NCBI GenBank assembly: GCA_020161655.1
Contig: JAIUPC010000004.1
Location: forward strand, 270,966 to 334,965
Direction: 5' to 3'
Length of the DNA: 64,000 bases
Source: Pseudomonadota bacterium
GTDB lineage: Bacteria; Pseudomonadota; Alphaproteobacteria; Rhodobacterales; Rhodobacteraceae
Part shown: positions 34,381 to 44,062 of the stretch, one piece after another
How positions within the stretch are numbered: position 1 is the stretch's first letter
Layout of the letters: each line of letters starts with the position of its first letter
Position numbers and translations under genes: made by a program
Notes under the pieces: generated by a model
Database searches by the model: none
What the model was told of the DNA's origin: nothing
What the model saw: only the letters and a program-made list of their open reading frames with translations

Positions 34381-36063
34381 CTAGAGCGGCGGCGGCGGCG
34401 GGTAGGCTGACAGGATCTCGGACCAGAGCACGCGCCGGTCGAGAGGCTTTGTCAGGAAGCCGTTCAGGCCGATCATGCGATAGTGGTCGCGCAGGTTGCC
34501 GAGCGTATCGGCCGTCAGCGCGACCACGGGCACGTCGGCCCATGTCGCGCCGGATTGCCGGATAGACTGCAGCGTCGCCTCGCCGTCCATGTCCGGCATG
34601 TTCATGTCGAGAAGCACGAGGTCGTACTCACCGGTCGCCAGGCGTTCGAGGGCATCGGGACCGCTGGCTGCTTCGGTTGCCTCGATCCTGAGGCTGCGCA
34701 GCATCTGGGCAACGACGAGCCGGTTGCTGGAGATATCGTCGACGACAAGGGTGCGGAGCCGGCCATAGACCGTCTCCGCCCCCGTCACTGGTGGATCGGG
34801 CACGGTGACGAAGGGCAGTTCGATCCGGGCCACAAGCGTATGGTCAGGTGCCCGCAGGACGGCACTGTTCGCGCCCATCACGCCGGCGATGCTGTTGATG
34901 AGCGACAGGCCGATGGTTTCCCCTTCCAGCCCGGCGAGGCGGGGACGCTCACTGGCATCGGGGAGCACGGCGGCGGGCTTGTTTGCCGCCATGGTGAACC
35001 GCAGGCGATCCTTGCGGCCCGGCGCAAGGGCGCAGCGGGCGTTAAGCTCCACGGGCAGCGCCAGATCGTGTTCGCTGATCGCGATGGTAGCGAGATGGGT
35101 GAGGCACTTGCGCAGGAGAATCGGATCGAAGCGGCCAAACTCCGGCACTTCGGGGGCAATCTCGGTCGTGATCCGCGCCGGGCTCCCGCCGATGAGCGGC
35201 AGGATCTGCCGTTCGATCCTTTCGATCTCGGGCCGGATGACGACGGTGGCGGGACGGAACTGCAACTTGCCCTCGGCGGCGGCGGAAAGGTCGATCACAT
35301 CCTCGACCAGCGTTTCAAGCCCGCGGGCGGCAAGTTCGATCTGGGCGGCGTGACCGCGCGCGGCCTCGATGCCATTGGCGTCCCGCAAGAGCTGGCTGTG
35401 GCCGAGAAGCGCGTTGAGCGGCGTCCGCACCTCATGATCCATTGCCGCGAGGAACCGCGTCTTTGCGGCACTCGCCTCGCGGGCGCGTTCGGCGACCTCG
35501 ACCAGATCGCGCTGGGCGCGGTGGTTTTGCAGAAGCGCCGAGATGAAATAGCCCAAGAGCGCGATGCAGCCGCCAAGCGCCAGCGCGCCACTCAGCTGCG
35601 TTTCGGCGCTCGTCATCTCAGAAATCGGCATCCAGAGGGCGACAAGTGCCGCCGGCAATCCGGTGGCGATGCCGCAGGGCAAATGGGCGGAGCGCACGCT
35701 GGAGGCATTGAGTAGGGCTCCGACAACGGCAAGGAAGGCAAGGAACTTCAGCAAGGGATCGTCCATGTGCCAGACCAGCGCCGCAGGGAGCAGGTAGATG
35801 ACGTTGGTCAGCGCCGAGACGACCAGGAACATCAGGTGGCGGAGCCGGGTCGGTTCATGCGTCAGGTGACGCAGCAGCCGGGTCTGGGCAATGTCGGCGC
35901 CAACCAAGGCGATGTAGCTAAAGAAGATGACCCAGAACGGCAGGAGAAACGAGCCGAGGGCAAAGGTCAGGAGAATGCCGGTATGGCGGGAAACCAAATC
36001 TGCCTTGAGCCGCAGAAGCTGGCGGCGCACGTCATCCTGCCAGGCTGGGCTGAATTCTCTCAA
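34381..36063 (-). CDS. Membrane-bound hybrid histidine kinase with a degenerate ATPase domain
   Basis: A 560-aa protein with about five N-terminal membrane segments (residues 28-180). A HisKA helix carries the phosphoacceptor in MDHEVRTPLNALLG (His210), and a C-terminal receiver domain has DD near 441 and phosphoacceptor Asp486 in LVLLDMNMPDMDG. In between, the HATPase_c domain lacks a recognisable N-box asparagine (the position reads CLTHLATIAI) and a DxGxG motif, keeping only a G2-like GLEGETIGLSLI. It may therefore bind ATP poorly or act as a phosphatase. TTG start with GGACGGAAAG upstream. It is convergent with the beta-helix gene (2-bp gap). Confidence 0.85.
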   Translation of the reverse strand: MREFSPAWQDDVRRQLLRLKADLVSRHTGILLTFALGSFLLPFWVIFFSYIALVGADIAQTRLLRHLTHEPTRLRHLMFLVVSALTNVIYLLPAALVWHMDDPLLKFLAFLAVVGALLNASSVRSAHLPCGIATGLPAALVALWMPISEMTSAETQLSGALALGGCIALLGYFISALLQNHRAQRDLVEVAERAREASAAKTRFLAAMDHEVRTPLNALLGHSQLLRDANGIEAARGHAAQIELAARGLETLVEDVIDLSAAAEGKLQFRPATVVIRPEIERIERQILPLIGGSPARITTEIAPEVPEFGRFDPILLRKCLTHLATIAISEHDLALPVELNARCALAPGRKDRLRFTMAANKPAAVLPDASERPRLAGLEGETIGLSLINSIAGVMGANSAVLRAPDHTLVARIELPFVTVPDPPVTGAETVYGRLRTLVVDDISSNRLVVAQMLRSLRIEATEAASGPDALERLATGEYDLVLLDMNMPDMDGEATLQSIRQSGATWADVPVVALTADTLGNLRDHYRMIGLNGFLTKPLDRRVLWSEILSAYPPPPPL

Positions 36064-36113
36064 AGCTTTCCGTCCGTTATGGCGCGACAGGCGACAATTC
36101 GAATTTCACTACA

Positions 36114-36608
36114 TTACCAAACTGTAAGATCATTTTTTGCAAGAGCATAGGCCTTGCCGAAGCCCGCATTGAGATGCCCGCCGTGAATCTCGAAGGCGAC
36201 ATATCTGAAGTCAGGAAAATCGACATAGAGTTTCGCCTTCGGGTGGAGTTGCAACCAGCCCTCGCGGCGGCGCGCATGTTCCGCACCCTTCGGCACCACC
36301 CGTGCTGTGGCCCTGAGCGAGAGGCGCGGATGGGTCAGGGGATCACCCCTGGTGTCCGGATCGCCGATCAGAAGGGCCGCGCGCGGGTCGGCCTTGAGCG
36401 CACGGGCATGGTAGGAAAGGTCCGAGATCAGCGTGAGGAATTCGCCCTCAGGGCTTACAGAAAAGGCAATTCGGCTGACATAGGGGCCACCATGTTCAGG
36501 ATCGGTCACGGCGAGCGCGGCGGTGCGCGCCGCGGTCAGAAGCTGCCGTGCGAGGTGCCGGGCGTCGTCATCCGTGTCGCGGAGGGTCTTCGGCGGGTCG
36601 GTCGTCAT
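36114..36608 (-). CDS. FMN-binding split-barrel protein (HugZ/PNPOx-like)
   Basis: A 164-aa single-domain protein with the pyridoxamine-phosphate-oxidase-like barrel: ALAVTDPEHGGPYVSRIAFS, then FLTLISDLSYHARALKADPR and AALLIGDPDTRGDPLTHPRL. The C-terminus YVAFEIHGGHLNAGFGKAYA is typical of the HugZ-like group. The group includes haem degradation proteins, but the extra C-terminal haem-binding part is absent. It has its own ATG and is upstream of the hybrid kinase on the same strand; the 50-bp gap permits co-transcription. Confidence 0.85.
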   Translation of the reverse strand: MTTDPPKTLRDTDDDARHLARQLLTAARTAALAVTDPEHGGPYVSRIAFSVSPEGEFLTLISDLSYHARALKADPRAALLIGDPDTRGDPLTHPRLSLRATARVVPKGAEHARRREGWLQLHPKAKLYVDFPDFRYVAFEIHGGHLNAGFGKAYALAKNDLTVW

Positions 36609-36706
36609 GGTCTACCGGGGCATGAACAGAAGGGGGTACTTGACAGCAGTCGGACCACTCATCAGGGTCCGGCGCAAGGCAGAAATCGGCGACCGAGAGC
36701 CCGGCA

Positions 36707-38422
36707 ATGCGCAGCGCAACCCCAAGTTTCAGCGAACAGTTTCTTCCCAAACTGGCAACAGTGCTACGCGAAGGTTATGGCCGGAAAGAACTCAGGGCCG
36801 ACCTGATCGCCGGGCTGACCGTCGCGATCGTCGCGCTGCCCCTGTCCATGGCCATTGCGATCGCGTCGGGCGTCGGGCCGGAGCGCGGGCTTTTCACGGC
36901 GATCGTCGGGGGCGCGCTGGTCTCGGCGCTCGGCGGATCACGGTTCCAGATCGGCGGGCCGGCGGGCGCCTTCATCGTGCTGGTCGCAGTCTGCGTGGCC
37001 GATATCGGGGCGGCGGGCCTGGCGACGGCGGTGCTGATGGCCGGGGTGTTTCTGGCCGTGGCGGGGTTCCTGAGGTTCGGGACCTACGTCAAGTACATCC
37101 CCTATCCTGTCACCGTAGGGTTCACCGCTGCCATCGCCGTCATCATCTTTGCCAGCCAGGTGAAGGACCTCTTCGGCCTGACGTTGGCAGGGGCGGAGCC
37201 GGCCGCGCTCTGGCCGAAGATCGAGGCGCTCTGGCAGGCGCGCGGCACGGTGACCTGGCAGGCGGTTGCGGTGGCGATTGGCACCATCGGGTTGATCCAG
37301 GGCCTGAAACGGTTCAGGCCACACTGGCCGGGGCTTCTGATCGCCGTCACCGCCGCTTCGGTCGTCGCCGCCGTCCTGAAGCTGCCGGTCGAAACCATCG
37401 GTACCCGCTTTGGCGAATTGCCGCGGCTTCTGCCGGCGCCGGCGATCCCTGACCTCAGGCCCGGCGCGCTGATTCAGGCGCTGCCCTATGCCTTCAGCTT
37501 CGCCCTTCTCGGCGCCATCGAGTCGCTTCTTTCGGCCGTCGTCGCCGACGGCATGACCGGGCGGCATCACCGGTCGAATGCCGAACTGGTGGCCCAGGGC
37601 ATCGCCAATATCGGCTCGGCGCTCTTCGGCGGCATCATGGTGACGGGGACCATCGCCCGCACCGCAACCAATGTCCGCGCCGGGGCGCATGGCCCGATGG
37701 CCGGCATCTTCCATTCCGCCTTTGTCCTTCTCTTCATGCTGGCCTTTGCGCCGCTTGCCTCGGCCATTCCGCTGGCGGCGCTGGCCGGGGTGCTGGCCAT
37801 CGTCGCCTGGAACATGATCGAGAAGGAGGAGTTCTGGATGCTGCTGCGCACCTCCTCCGGGGATGCGCTGGTGCTGCTTGTCACCTTCCTGCTGGTCATC
37901 TTCCGCGACCTGACCGAAGGCATCCTCGTCGGCTTCGTCCTTGGGGCGGTGCTCTTCATCCGCCGCATGTCCGAAGCGGCGCAGGTGGAGGAGCGCGCGC
38001 CCCTTGCGCCCGAGGATCGGGCGGACGAGCTTTCGCAATACGACAGCGGCAGCGCCACCGGTGAAGAGGTCATGGTCTACCGGATCAAGGGCGCCTTCTT
38101 CTTCGGTGCGGCCTCGACCGTGGGCGCGGTGCTTGACCGCATCGCCGACCGGCCCCGCGCCTTCGTCATCGACTTCACCGAGGTGCCGTTCCTCGACAGT
38201 TCGGCGGCGCATTCGGTGGAGCTTCTGGCGCGCAAGATGGCGCGGAAGGGCGGGCGGCTTTACATCAGCGGCACCAGTGCTGACATCCGCCGCACGCTCC
38301 TGTCGCTCGGCCTCAGGGCGCCGCGCGCGCATTACGCGCTCGACATCGACGAGGCGGTCGCCGCGGCCCGCCGCGATCTGGCCGGGGCGCAGGGCGGGAT
38401 GCAACCTGACGCGGTGTCCTGA
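36707..38422 (+). CDS. SulP family anion transporter with STAS domain
   Basis: A 571-aa SLC26/SulP transporter. The N-terminal LRADLIAGLTVAIVALPLSM is the signature, followed by about 10-12 helices with PYPVTVGFTAAIAVII. A cytoplasmic STAS domain occupies about 445-560 (VIDFTEVPFLDSSAAHSVEL). Substrates in this family include sulfate, bicarbonate and dicarboxylates; the sequence does not decide. Its neighbours give no hint. Confidence 0.9.
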   Translation: MRSATPSFSEQFLPKLATVLREGYGRKELRADLIAGLTVAIVALPLSMAIAIASGVGPERGLFTAIVGGALVSALGGSRFQIGGPAGAFIVLVAVCVADIGAAGLATAVLMAGVFLAVAGFLRFGTYVKYIPYPVTVGFTAAIAVIIFASQVKDLFGLTLAGAEPAALWPKIEALWQARGTVTWQAVAVAIGTIGLIQGLKRFRPHWPGLLIAVTAASVVAAVLKLPVETIGTRFGELPRLLPAPAIPDLRPGALIQALPYAFSFALLGAIESLLSAVVADGMTGRHHRSNAELVAQGIANIGSALFGGIMVTGTIARTATNVRAGAHGPMAGIFHSAFVLLFMLAFAPLASAIPLAALAGVLAIVAWNMIEKEEFWMLLRTSSGDALVLLVTFLLVIFRDLTEGILVGFVLGAVLFIRRMSEAAQVEERAPLAPEDRADELSQYDSGSATGEEVMVYRIKGAFFFGAASTVGAVLDRIADRPRAFVIDFTEVPFLDSSAAHSVELLARKMARKGGRLYISGTSADIRRTLLSLGLRAPRAHYALDIDEAVAAARRDLAGAQGGMQPDAVS

Positions 38423-38785
38423 GCCGCGAATCCTTCGCGCGAATCGCCCCTGAAGTGTCAGCGTTAACAGCCGTTGCGCCGCTTTGCGTGGCCTTCCGGG
38501 CGGAGGATTCCGGCGAGATTGCCTGATTTTGGCCAGAGCAGGCTGCATCACCGTTCCGTGAACAGCCAAATCCTTGATTTCAGCGGATTTCACCGGAGAA
38601 GACGGCAATTCGTTTACAGTGTCATCACTTAATCAGTCAATAAATTAACAGAAAAACTCAATGTTTAAAATATGTTAGAAATCTGGCGGCATTTAGTTTA
38701 CTATTTCCCGTGACGCGATGTGAATGCGCAAGATTCTTGCGCGGGGCCGGCATCGCGGGGGCAAATCACTAGGGAGGTCATCGCC
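38423..38785 (+). promoter_or_regulatory. 363-bp gene-free leader of the acs operon with AT-rich tract and hairpin
   Basis: The part at about 38605-38715 is unusually AT-rich for this genome (runs such as TCAATAAATTAACAGAAAAA), probably the acs promoter region. Downstream, GCGCAAG-ATT-CTTGCGC (38726-38742) is a perfect 7-bp palindrome 43 bp before the acs start. It could be an operator or a 5'-UTR hairpin. I found no known riboswitch. No coding signal is apparent in the gap. Confidence 0.5.
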
Positions 38786-40759
38786 ATGAGCGCAGGCGGG
38801 CAAGCTTCGGTCGAAGCCACGGAAATGCGGGCGATCCCCGCCGGGTTCGAAAACGCACATGCGACCCCCGAGGTCTACCGTGAGATGTATGCCGCCTCGA
38901 TCAACGATCCCGATGCTTTCTGGGGCAAGGAGGGCAAGCGCCTCGACTGGATCAAGCCTTATACCAGGGTCAAGGACACCGATTTCACCTTTGGCAAGGT
39001 CTCCATCAAGTGGTTCGAGGATGGCGTCCTCAATGTCGCCGTCAACTGCATCGACCGGCACCTGAAGGACCGCGCACTGCAGACCGCGATCATCTGGGAA
39101 CCCGATGATCCGAAGACCCCGGCCCGCCACATCACCTACCGCGAACTGTCGCGGAAGGTGAACCAGATGGCCAACGTCCTGCTGTCCCAGGGCGTGATGC
39201 GCGGCGACCGCGTGGTGATCTACCTGCCGATGATCCCGGAAGCGGCCTATGCGATGCTGGCCTGCGCGCGGATCGGCGCCATCCATTCCATCGTCTTCGC
39301 CGGCTTCTCGCCCGACGCGCTGGCGAACCGCATCAACGATTCCGGCGCCAAGCTCGTCATCACCGCCGACAGCGCCCCGCGCGGCGGCAAGCGCACGCCG
39401 CTCAAGGGCAATACGGATGCGGCCCTTCTCCACTGCTCCGACAAGGTGCGCTGCCTTGTGGTCAAGCATACCGGCGACCAGATCTCCTGGGTCGAGGGCC
39501 GCGATGTCGACGTGCTTGCGATGATGGACATGGTAAGCCCGGATTGCCCGCCGCGCCCGATGAACGCGGAAGACCCGCTCTTCATCCTTTATACCTCGGG
39601 TTCGACCGGCAAGCCGAAGGGCGTCGTCCATACCACCGGCGGCTATCTCGTCTATGCCGCGATGACGCATCAATACACCTTCGACTACAAGGAAGGCGAT
39701 GTCTTCTGGTGTACCGCTGATGTCGGCTGGGTCACCGGCCACAGCTACATCATCTACGGCCCGCTCGCGAATGGCGCGACGACCCTCATGTTCGAAGGCG
39801 TGCCGACCTTCCCCGATGCGGGCCGCTTCTGGGAGGTTTGCGCCAAGCACAAGGTCACCCAGTTCTACACCGCGCCGACGGCGATCCGCTCGCTGATGGG
39901 GCAGGGGCCGGAATGGGTCGAAAAGCACGACCTCTCCTCGCTCCGCGTCCTTGGTTCGGTCGGCGAGCCGATCAACCCCGAGGCCTGGGTCTGGTATGAC
40001 AAGCATGTCGGCAAGGGCAAATGCCCGATCGTCGACACCTTCTGGCAGACCGAGACCGGCGGCCACATGATCACGCCCCTGCCGGGAGCGATCCCGACGA
40101 AGCCCGGCGCCGCCACGCTGCCCTTCTTCGGCGTGAAGCCGGTGGTGCTCGATCCCGCCACCGCCGTCCGCCAGGGCGAGACCGAGGCCGAGGGCGTCCT
40201 TTGCATCGCCGACAGCTGGCCGGGCCAGATGCGGACGCTCTGGGGCGATCATGAACGCTTCCAGGAAGCCTATTTCAGCCAGTACCGGGGCTACTACTTC
40301 ACCGGCGACGGCTGCCGCCGCGACAAGGACGGCTACTACTGGATCACCGGACGCGTCGATGACGTCATCAACGTCTCCGGCCACCGCATGGGGACGGCCG
40401 AGGTCGAAAGCGCCCTGGTCGCGCACCAGTCGGTCGCCGAGGCCGCTGTCGTCGGCTACCCGCATGAGATCAAGGGTCAGGGCATCTATGCCTATGTCAC
40501 CCTGATGAACGGCATCGCCCCGTCCGAGGATCTGCGCAAGGAACTGGTGAAATGGGTGCGGACCGAGATCGGCCCCATCGCCTCGCCCGACCTGATCCAG
40601 TGGGCGCCCGGCCTGCCGAAGACCCGCTCGGGCAAGATCATGCGCCGCATCCTCAGGAAGATCGCCGAGAACGACTATGGCGCGCTGGGCGACATCTCGA
40701 CCCTCGCCGATCCTTCGGTGGTCGAGGAGCTTATCACCAACCGCATGAACCGGGCCTGA
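38786..40759 (+). CDS. acs: Acetyl-CoA synthetase Acs
   Basis: A 657-aa AMP-forming ligase that turns acetate, ATP and CoA into acetyl-CoA, AMP and PPi. The AMP-binding core [19 protein letters not shown] and the acetyl-specific tryptophan region [17 protein letters not shown] are present. The C-terminal [17 protein letters not shown] carries the lysine that is acetylated in regulated Acs enzymes. The ATG at 38786 has AGGGAGG upstream. adk starts 3 nt after its stop. Confidence 0.96.
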   Translation: MSAGGQASVEATEMRAIPAGFENAHATPEVYREMYAASINDPDAFWGKEGKRLDWIKPYTRVKDTDFTFGKVSIKWFEDGVLNVAVNCIDRHLKDRALQTAIIWEPDDPKTPARHITYRELSRKVNQMANVLLSQGVMRGDRVVIYLPMIPEAAYAMLACARIGAIHSIVFAGFSPDALANRINDSGAKLVITADSAPRGGKRTPLKGNTDAALLHCSDKVRCLVVKHTGDQISWVEGRDVDVLAMMDMVSPDCPPRPMNAEDPLFILYTSGSTGKPKGVVHTTGGYLVYAAMTHQYTFDYKEGDVFWCTADVGWVTGHSYIIYGPLANGATTLMFEGVPTFPDAGRFWEVCAKHKVTQFYTAPTAIRSLMGQGPEWVEKHDLSSLRVLGSVGEPINPEAWVWYDKHVGKGKCPIVDTFWQTETGGHMITPLPGAIPTKPGAATLPFFGVKPVVLDPATAVRQGETEAEGVLCIADSWPGQMRTLWGDHERFQEAYFSQYRGYYFTGDGCRRDKDGYYWITGRVDDVINVSGHRMGTAEVESALVAHQSVAEAAVVGYPHEIKGQGIYAYVTLMNGIAPSEDLRKELVKWVRTEIGPIASPDLIQWAPGLPKTRSGKIMRRILRKIAENDYGALGDISTLADPSVVEELITNRMNRA

Positions 40760-40762
40760 CGG

Positions 40763-41443
40763 ATGAACGAGGTGACGACAGGCCCGGCCGTCCTGATCCT
40801 TCTCGGGCCTCCGGGCGCCGGCAAGGGAACGCAGGCACGACTGCTGGAGGAGCGCTTCGGCCTGATCCAGCTTTCGACCGGCGATCTTCTCAGGGCAGCC
40901 GTCGCCGCGGGAACGCCGGCGGGCCGCGCCGCGAAATCGGTGATGGAGGCCGGCGGCCTTGTGTCCGACGACACCGTTCTGGCGATCCTCGCCGACCGGA
41001 TGGCCGAGCCGGACGTGAAGGCGGGGGTGATCCTCGACGGCTTCCCGCGCACCGCCGGCCAGGCCGAGGCGCTCGACGCGCTTCTTGCCCGGACCGGCCA
41101 GAAGGTCGGCGCGGCGATCAGCCTTGAAGTGGACGATGAGGCGATGGTCGGCCGCGTTGCCGGGCGTTTCAGCTGCGCCGCCTGCGGCGAGGGCTATCAC
41201 GACGCCGGCAAGCCGACTGCAACGGCCGGCACCTGCGACAAATGCGGCGGCACCGCCTTCAAGCGCCGCGCCGACGACAATGCGGAAACCGCGCGCGCCC
41301 GGCTTCAGGCCTATCACGCGCAGACCGCACCCCTCATCGCGCACTACCGGTCACTCGGGGTGCTCGAATCTGTCGACGCGATGGGAGCCATCACCGACAT
41401 CGCCGCCGCGCTTGGGAGCTTCGTCGCGCGGCAGACAGGATAA
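40763..41443 (+). CDS. adk: Adenylate kinase, zinc-type LID, in the acs operon
   Basis: A 226-aa enzyme. The P-loop GPPGAGKGTQ is at 15-24; LID-domain zinc ligands are Cys138, Cys141, Cys158 and Cys161 (CAAC and CDKC). The NMP-binding GGLVSDDTVL and the DGFPRT motif are intact. It follows acs by 3 nt, so it should be made together with it and would recycle the AMP that Acs produces to ADP. The usual adk copy in bacteria sits in the ribosomal protein operon, so this is probably a second, pathway-linked copy, if a genomic copy exists elsewhere. Confidence 0.93.
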   Translation: MNEVTTGPAVLILLGPPGAGKGTQARLLEERFGLIQLSTGDLLRAAVAAGTPAGRAAKSVMEAGGLVSDDTVLAILADRMAEPDVKAGVILDGFPRTAGQAEALDALLARTGQKVGAAISLEVDDEAMVGRVAGRFSCAACGEGYHDAGKPTATAGTCDKCGGTAFKRRADDNAETARARLQAYHAQTAPLIAHYRSLGVLESVDAMGAITDIAAALGSFVARQTG

Positions 41444-41593
41444 GGCGCCGCCGTCCCGGCAACGGGGCGACGGAAACAGGAAACGCGCGGCGGGCCATGC
41501 GGCGAGGCCCGGGAGACCGCACTCCGTGAAGGAGATCAAGCGCCGGGTCACGAAGGCCAGGGGTTCGGCCCGGGCCGATAGGGGAGTGAGACA

Positions 41594-43477
41594 ATGACAA
41601 TGACCAGCCTGGATGCGGCCACGAACCGCTCCCGGCCGATGACCGGAGAGGAAAAGAAGGTTATCCTCGCGTCATCCGCCGGCACCATCTTCGAGTGGTA
41701 CGATTTCTACCTGTACGGATCGCTCGCGGCCATCATCGGCGCGCAGTTCTTCACGTCCTTCCCCGAAGCGACGCGGAACGTCTTCGCGCTTCTGGCCTTT
41801 GCCGCAGGCTTCATCGTGCGCCCGTTCGGTGCGCTGGTCTTTGGGTCGCTCGGCGACCTCATCGGCCGGAAGTACACCTTCCTCATGACCATCATGATCA
41901 TGGGCCTGTCGACCTTCCTCGTCGGCCTCCTGCCCGGCTATGCAAGCTGGGGTGTCGCGGCGCCGATCATCCTGATCGCGCTGCGGATGCTTCAGGGCCT
42001 GGCGCTCGGCGGTGAATACGGCGGTGCTGCGGTCTATGTGGCGGAACACGCCCCGGCGAACCAGCGCGGCTACTTCACCGCCTTCATCCAGACCACGGCA
42101 ACGCTCGGTCTTCTCCTGTCGCTGGTCGTGATCCTGCTGGTGCAGGGCTACGTCAACGGCAACTGGGAACCGACCGCGGTTCTTGATGCGGCGGGTGCGG
42201 CGGTGATGAATGCCGACGGCACGCCGAAGATGATCAAGGCTTTCGATCTCTGGGGCTGGCGCATCCCGTTCCTCGGCTCGATCTTCCTGCTGATGATCTC
42301 GCTCTACATCCGGCTTCAGATGAATGAATCGCCGGCCTTCAAGAAGATGAAGGAAGAGGGCGCCCAGTCGAAAGCGCCGCTTCGCGAAGCTTTCGGCCAG
42401 TGGAAGAACGCCAAGATCGCGCTCATCGCGCTTCTCGGCCTCACCGCCGGTCAGGCCGTGGTCTGGTACTCGGGCCAGTTCTACGCGCTCTTCTTCATGC
42501 AGAACGTCATCAAGGTGGACAGCTTCTCGGCGAACGTCTTCGTTGCCTGGTCGCTGATCCTCGGCACCGGCGGCTTCCTGTTCTTCGGCTCGCTGTCCGA
42601 CAGGATCGGCCGCAAGCCGATCATCCTTGCCGGCTGCCTCATCGCCGCGCTGACCTACATGTGGGTTTTCCCGACACTGACGCGGGTTGCGAACCCGGCG
42701 CTTTATGCGGCGCAGCAGACCCCGGTCACCGTGACCGCCGACCCGGAAAAGTGCTCGTTCCAGTTCAACCCGACGGGCACGGCGAAGTTCACCACCTCCT
42801 GCGACATCGCCAAGGCGCTTCTCTCGAAGACCTCGGTGAACTCGACGACCGTGGACGCCCCGGCGGGCACCATCGCGACGGTGCAGATCGGCGACACCAT
42901 GGTCAACGGCTATGACGGCGCCGAGAACGCCAAGGCGATCGCCGACGCGAGAGCCGCGCTCGAAACGGCGAAGGCCGGCACCGACCAGGCCGCCATCGAC
43001 GCTGCCCAGAAAGCAGTGGACGACGCCAGCGCCGTGAAACCCGCCTTCGAGAAAGCCGTCAACGACGCGCTCAAGGCCGCCGGCTACCCGCTCGTGGCCG
43101 AGAACAACGATACGGTCGCCAAGGCCGCACACTTCCTCGACATCTTCACCGGCCAGAAGCTCGCCATCATCGCGCTCCTGACCTACCTCATCATCCTGGT
43201 GACGATGGTCTACGGCCCGATCGCGGCCATGCTGGTCGAACTGTTCCCGACCCGCATCCGCTACTCCGGCCTGTCGCTGCCCTACCACATCGGCAACGGC
43301 TGGTTCGGCGGCCTGCTGCCCGCGACCGCCTTCGCGATCTCGGCGCAGACCGGCAACATCTATGCCGGCCTCTGGTATGCCATCGTCGTGGCGCTGATGA
43401 CGGTGGTGATCGGCACGCTCTTCGTGCCGAACGGCACCCACAAGAAGTCGATCTTCGCGGACGACGGCGCGAACTGA
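41594..43477 (+). CDS. MHS-family MFS symporter with a large periplasmic insertion
   Basis: A 627-aa transporter, longer than the usual 430-550. The MHS signature GTIFEWYDFYLYG (residues about 32-44) and loop motif GSLGDLIGRKYTF identify the family, which carries small organic acids, betaines and amino acids. Between TM9 and TM10 (about 367-517) lies an extra region of around 150 residues with two cysteines (387, 403) and an acidic helical stretch (AKAIADARAALETAKAG). The ATG follows GGGAGTGAGACA. Placed after acs-adk, acetate or another short carboxylate is a reasonable substrate guess. Confidence 0.85.
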   Translation: MTMTSLDAATNRSRPMTGEEKKVILASSAGTIFEWYDFYLYGSLAAIIGAQFFTSFPEATRNVFALLAFAAGFIVRPFGALVFGSLGDLIGRKYTFLMTIMIMGLSTFLVGLLPGYASWGVAAPIILIALRMLQGLALGGEYGGAAVYVAEHAPANQRGYFTAFIQTTATLGLLLSLVVILLVQGYVNGNWEPTAVLDAAGAAVMNADGTPKMIKAFDLWGWRIPFLGSIFLLMISLYIRLQMNESPAFKKMKEEGAQSKAPLREAFGQWKNAKIALIALLGLTAGQAVVWYSGQFYALFFMQNVIKVDSFSANVFVAWSLILGTGGFLFFGSLSDRIGRKPIILAGCLIAALTYMWVFPTLTRVANPALYAAQQTPVTVTADPEKCSFQFNPTGTAKFTTSCDIAKALLSKTSVNSTTVDAPAGTIATVQIGDTMVNGYDGAENAKAIADARAALETAKAGTDQAAIDAAQKAVDDASAVKPAFEKAVNDALKAAGYPLVAENNDTVAKAAHFLDIFTGQKLAIIALLTYLIILVTMVYGPIAAMLVELFPTRIRYSGLSLPYHIGNGWFGGLLPATAFAISAQTGNIYAGLWYAIVVALMTVVIGTLFVPNGTHKKSIFADDGAN

Positions 43478-43497
43478 CCGGCCACACTCACGCAAAC

Positions 43498-43524
43498 GGA
43501 CCCGGCGGCACTGTCGCCGGGTCC
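43498..43524 (+). terminator. Hairpin after the MHS transporter gene
   Basis: A perfect 10-bp stem GGACCCGGCG/CGCCGGGTCC with a 7-nt loop lies 20 nt after the transporter stop and 80 nt before the receiver gene. There is no T-run; it may partially separate the two units. Confidence 0.6.
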
Positions 43525-43603
43525 ACACGAGGGGGCTCTCATTGCCGGGCCCCATATCCTTTCCAGAGAATTTGGTTCCTCAGCCGCGGATGCGGAGGAC
43601 AAC

Positions 43604-44008
43604 ATGACGGTTCCAGGCTTGAGACACCGCATCCTGATCATCGAGGACGAGGACAACATCGCGCTCGCGCTGGACTATGTCCTGACCCGCGAGGGCTATG
43701 CCCACGAGCGCATCGCCAATGGCGCCGAGGCCTTGCCGAAAATCCGCGATACCGCGCCCGATCTGGTGCTCCTCGACGTCATGCTGCCCGAGGTGTCGGG
43801 CTACGAGATCTGCCAGACCGTCCGCATGGACCCCGCACTCAAGGATGTGAAGATCCTGATGATGACCGCGCGAGGCTCGACCATGGAGCGGCGCAAGGGG
43901 CTGGAACTTGGGGCGGACGGTTTCATCGCCAAGCCCTTCGAGCTGAAGGAACTGCGCGACGAGGTGCGCCGGCTTCTCGATGCCGGCCCCGGCGGGCTTG
44001 CTTCCTGA
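43604..44008 (+). CDS. Stand-alone CheY-like receiver protein
   Basis: A 134-aa single-domain response regulator with no output domain. The acidic pocket is EDED (14-17), phosphoacceptor Asp58 in LVLLDVMLPE, and Lys110 in FIAKPFE. It lies directly after the acs-adk-transporter run, in the same direction, suggesting a phosphorelay that reports on acetate or transport state. No partner kinase is adjacent. Confidence 0.88.
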   Translation: MTVPGLRHRILIIEDEDNIALALDYVLTREGYAHERIANGAEALPKIRDTAPDLVLLDVMLPEVSGYEICQTVRMDPALKDVKILMMTARGSTMERRKGLELGADGFIAKPFELKELRDEVRRLLDAGPGGLAS

Positions 44009-44018
44009 CAGGTGGTTT

Positions 44019-44062
44019 CGGGGGCGCTGCCCCCGTCCCGGATTTCATCCGGGACTCCCCCG
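44019..44062. repeat. Tandem palindromic element between convergent genes
   Basis: GGGGGC-GCT-GCCCCC runs directly into a perfect 9-bp stem GTCCCGGAT-TTC-ATCCGGGAC, then a CCCCCGGGG block followed by TATTTCGGCAACAG. It lies between the convergent receiver gene and truA, so it probably ends both transcripts. The CCCCCGGGGTATTT block resembles repetitive terminator elements I associate with Rhodobacterales genomes. Confidence 0.6.

Noticed and set aside
38693-41344. A long minus-strand open frame antisense to acs and adk
   Set aside because: High-GC codon bias leaves long mirror frames; the translation has no domain logic and the plus strand encodes clear acs and adk.
41672-43555. A minus-strand open frame antisense to the MHS transporter
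   Set aside because: Composition is Arg/Asp/Gly-rich mirror sequence without motifs, as expected for shadow frames.
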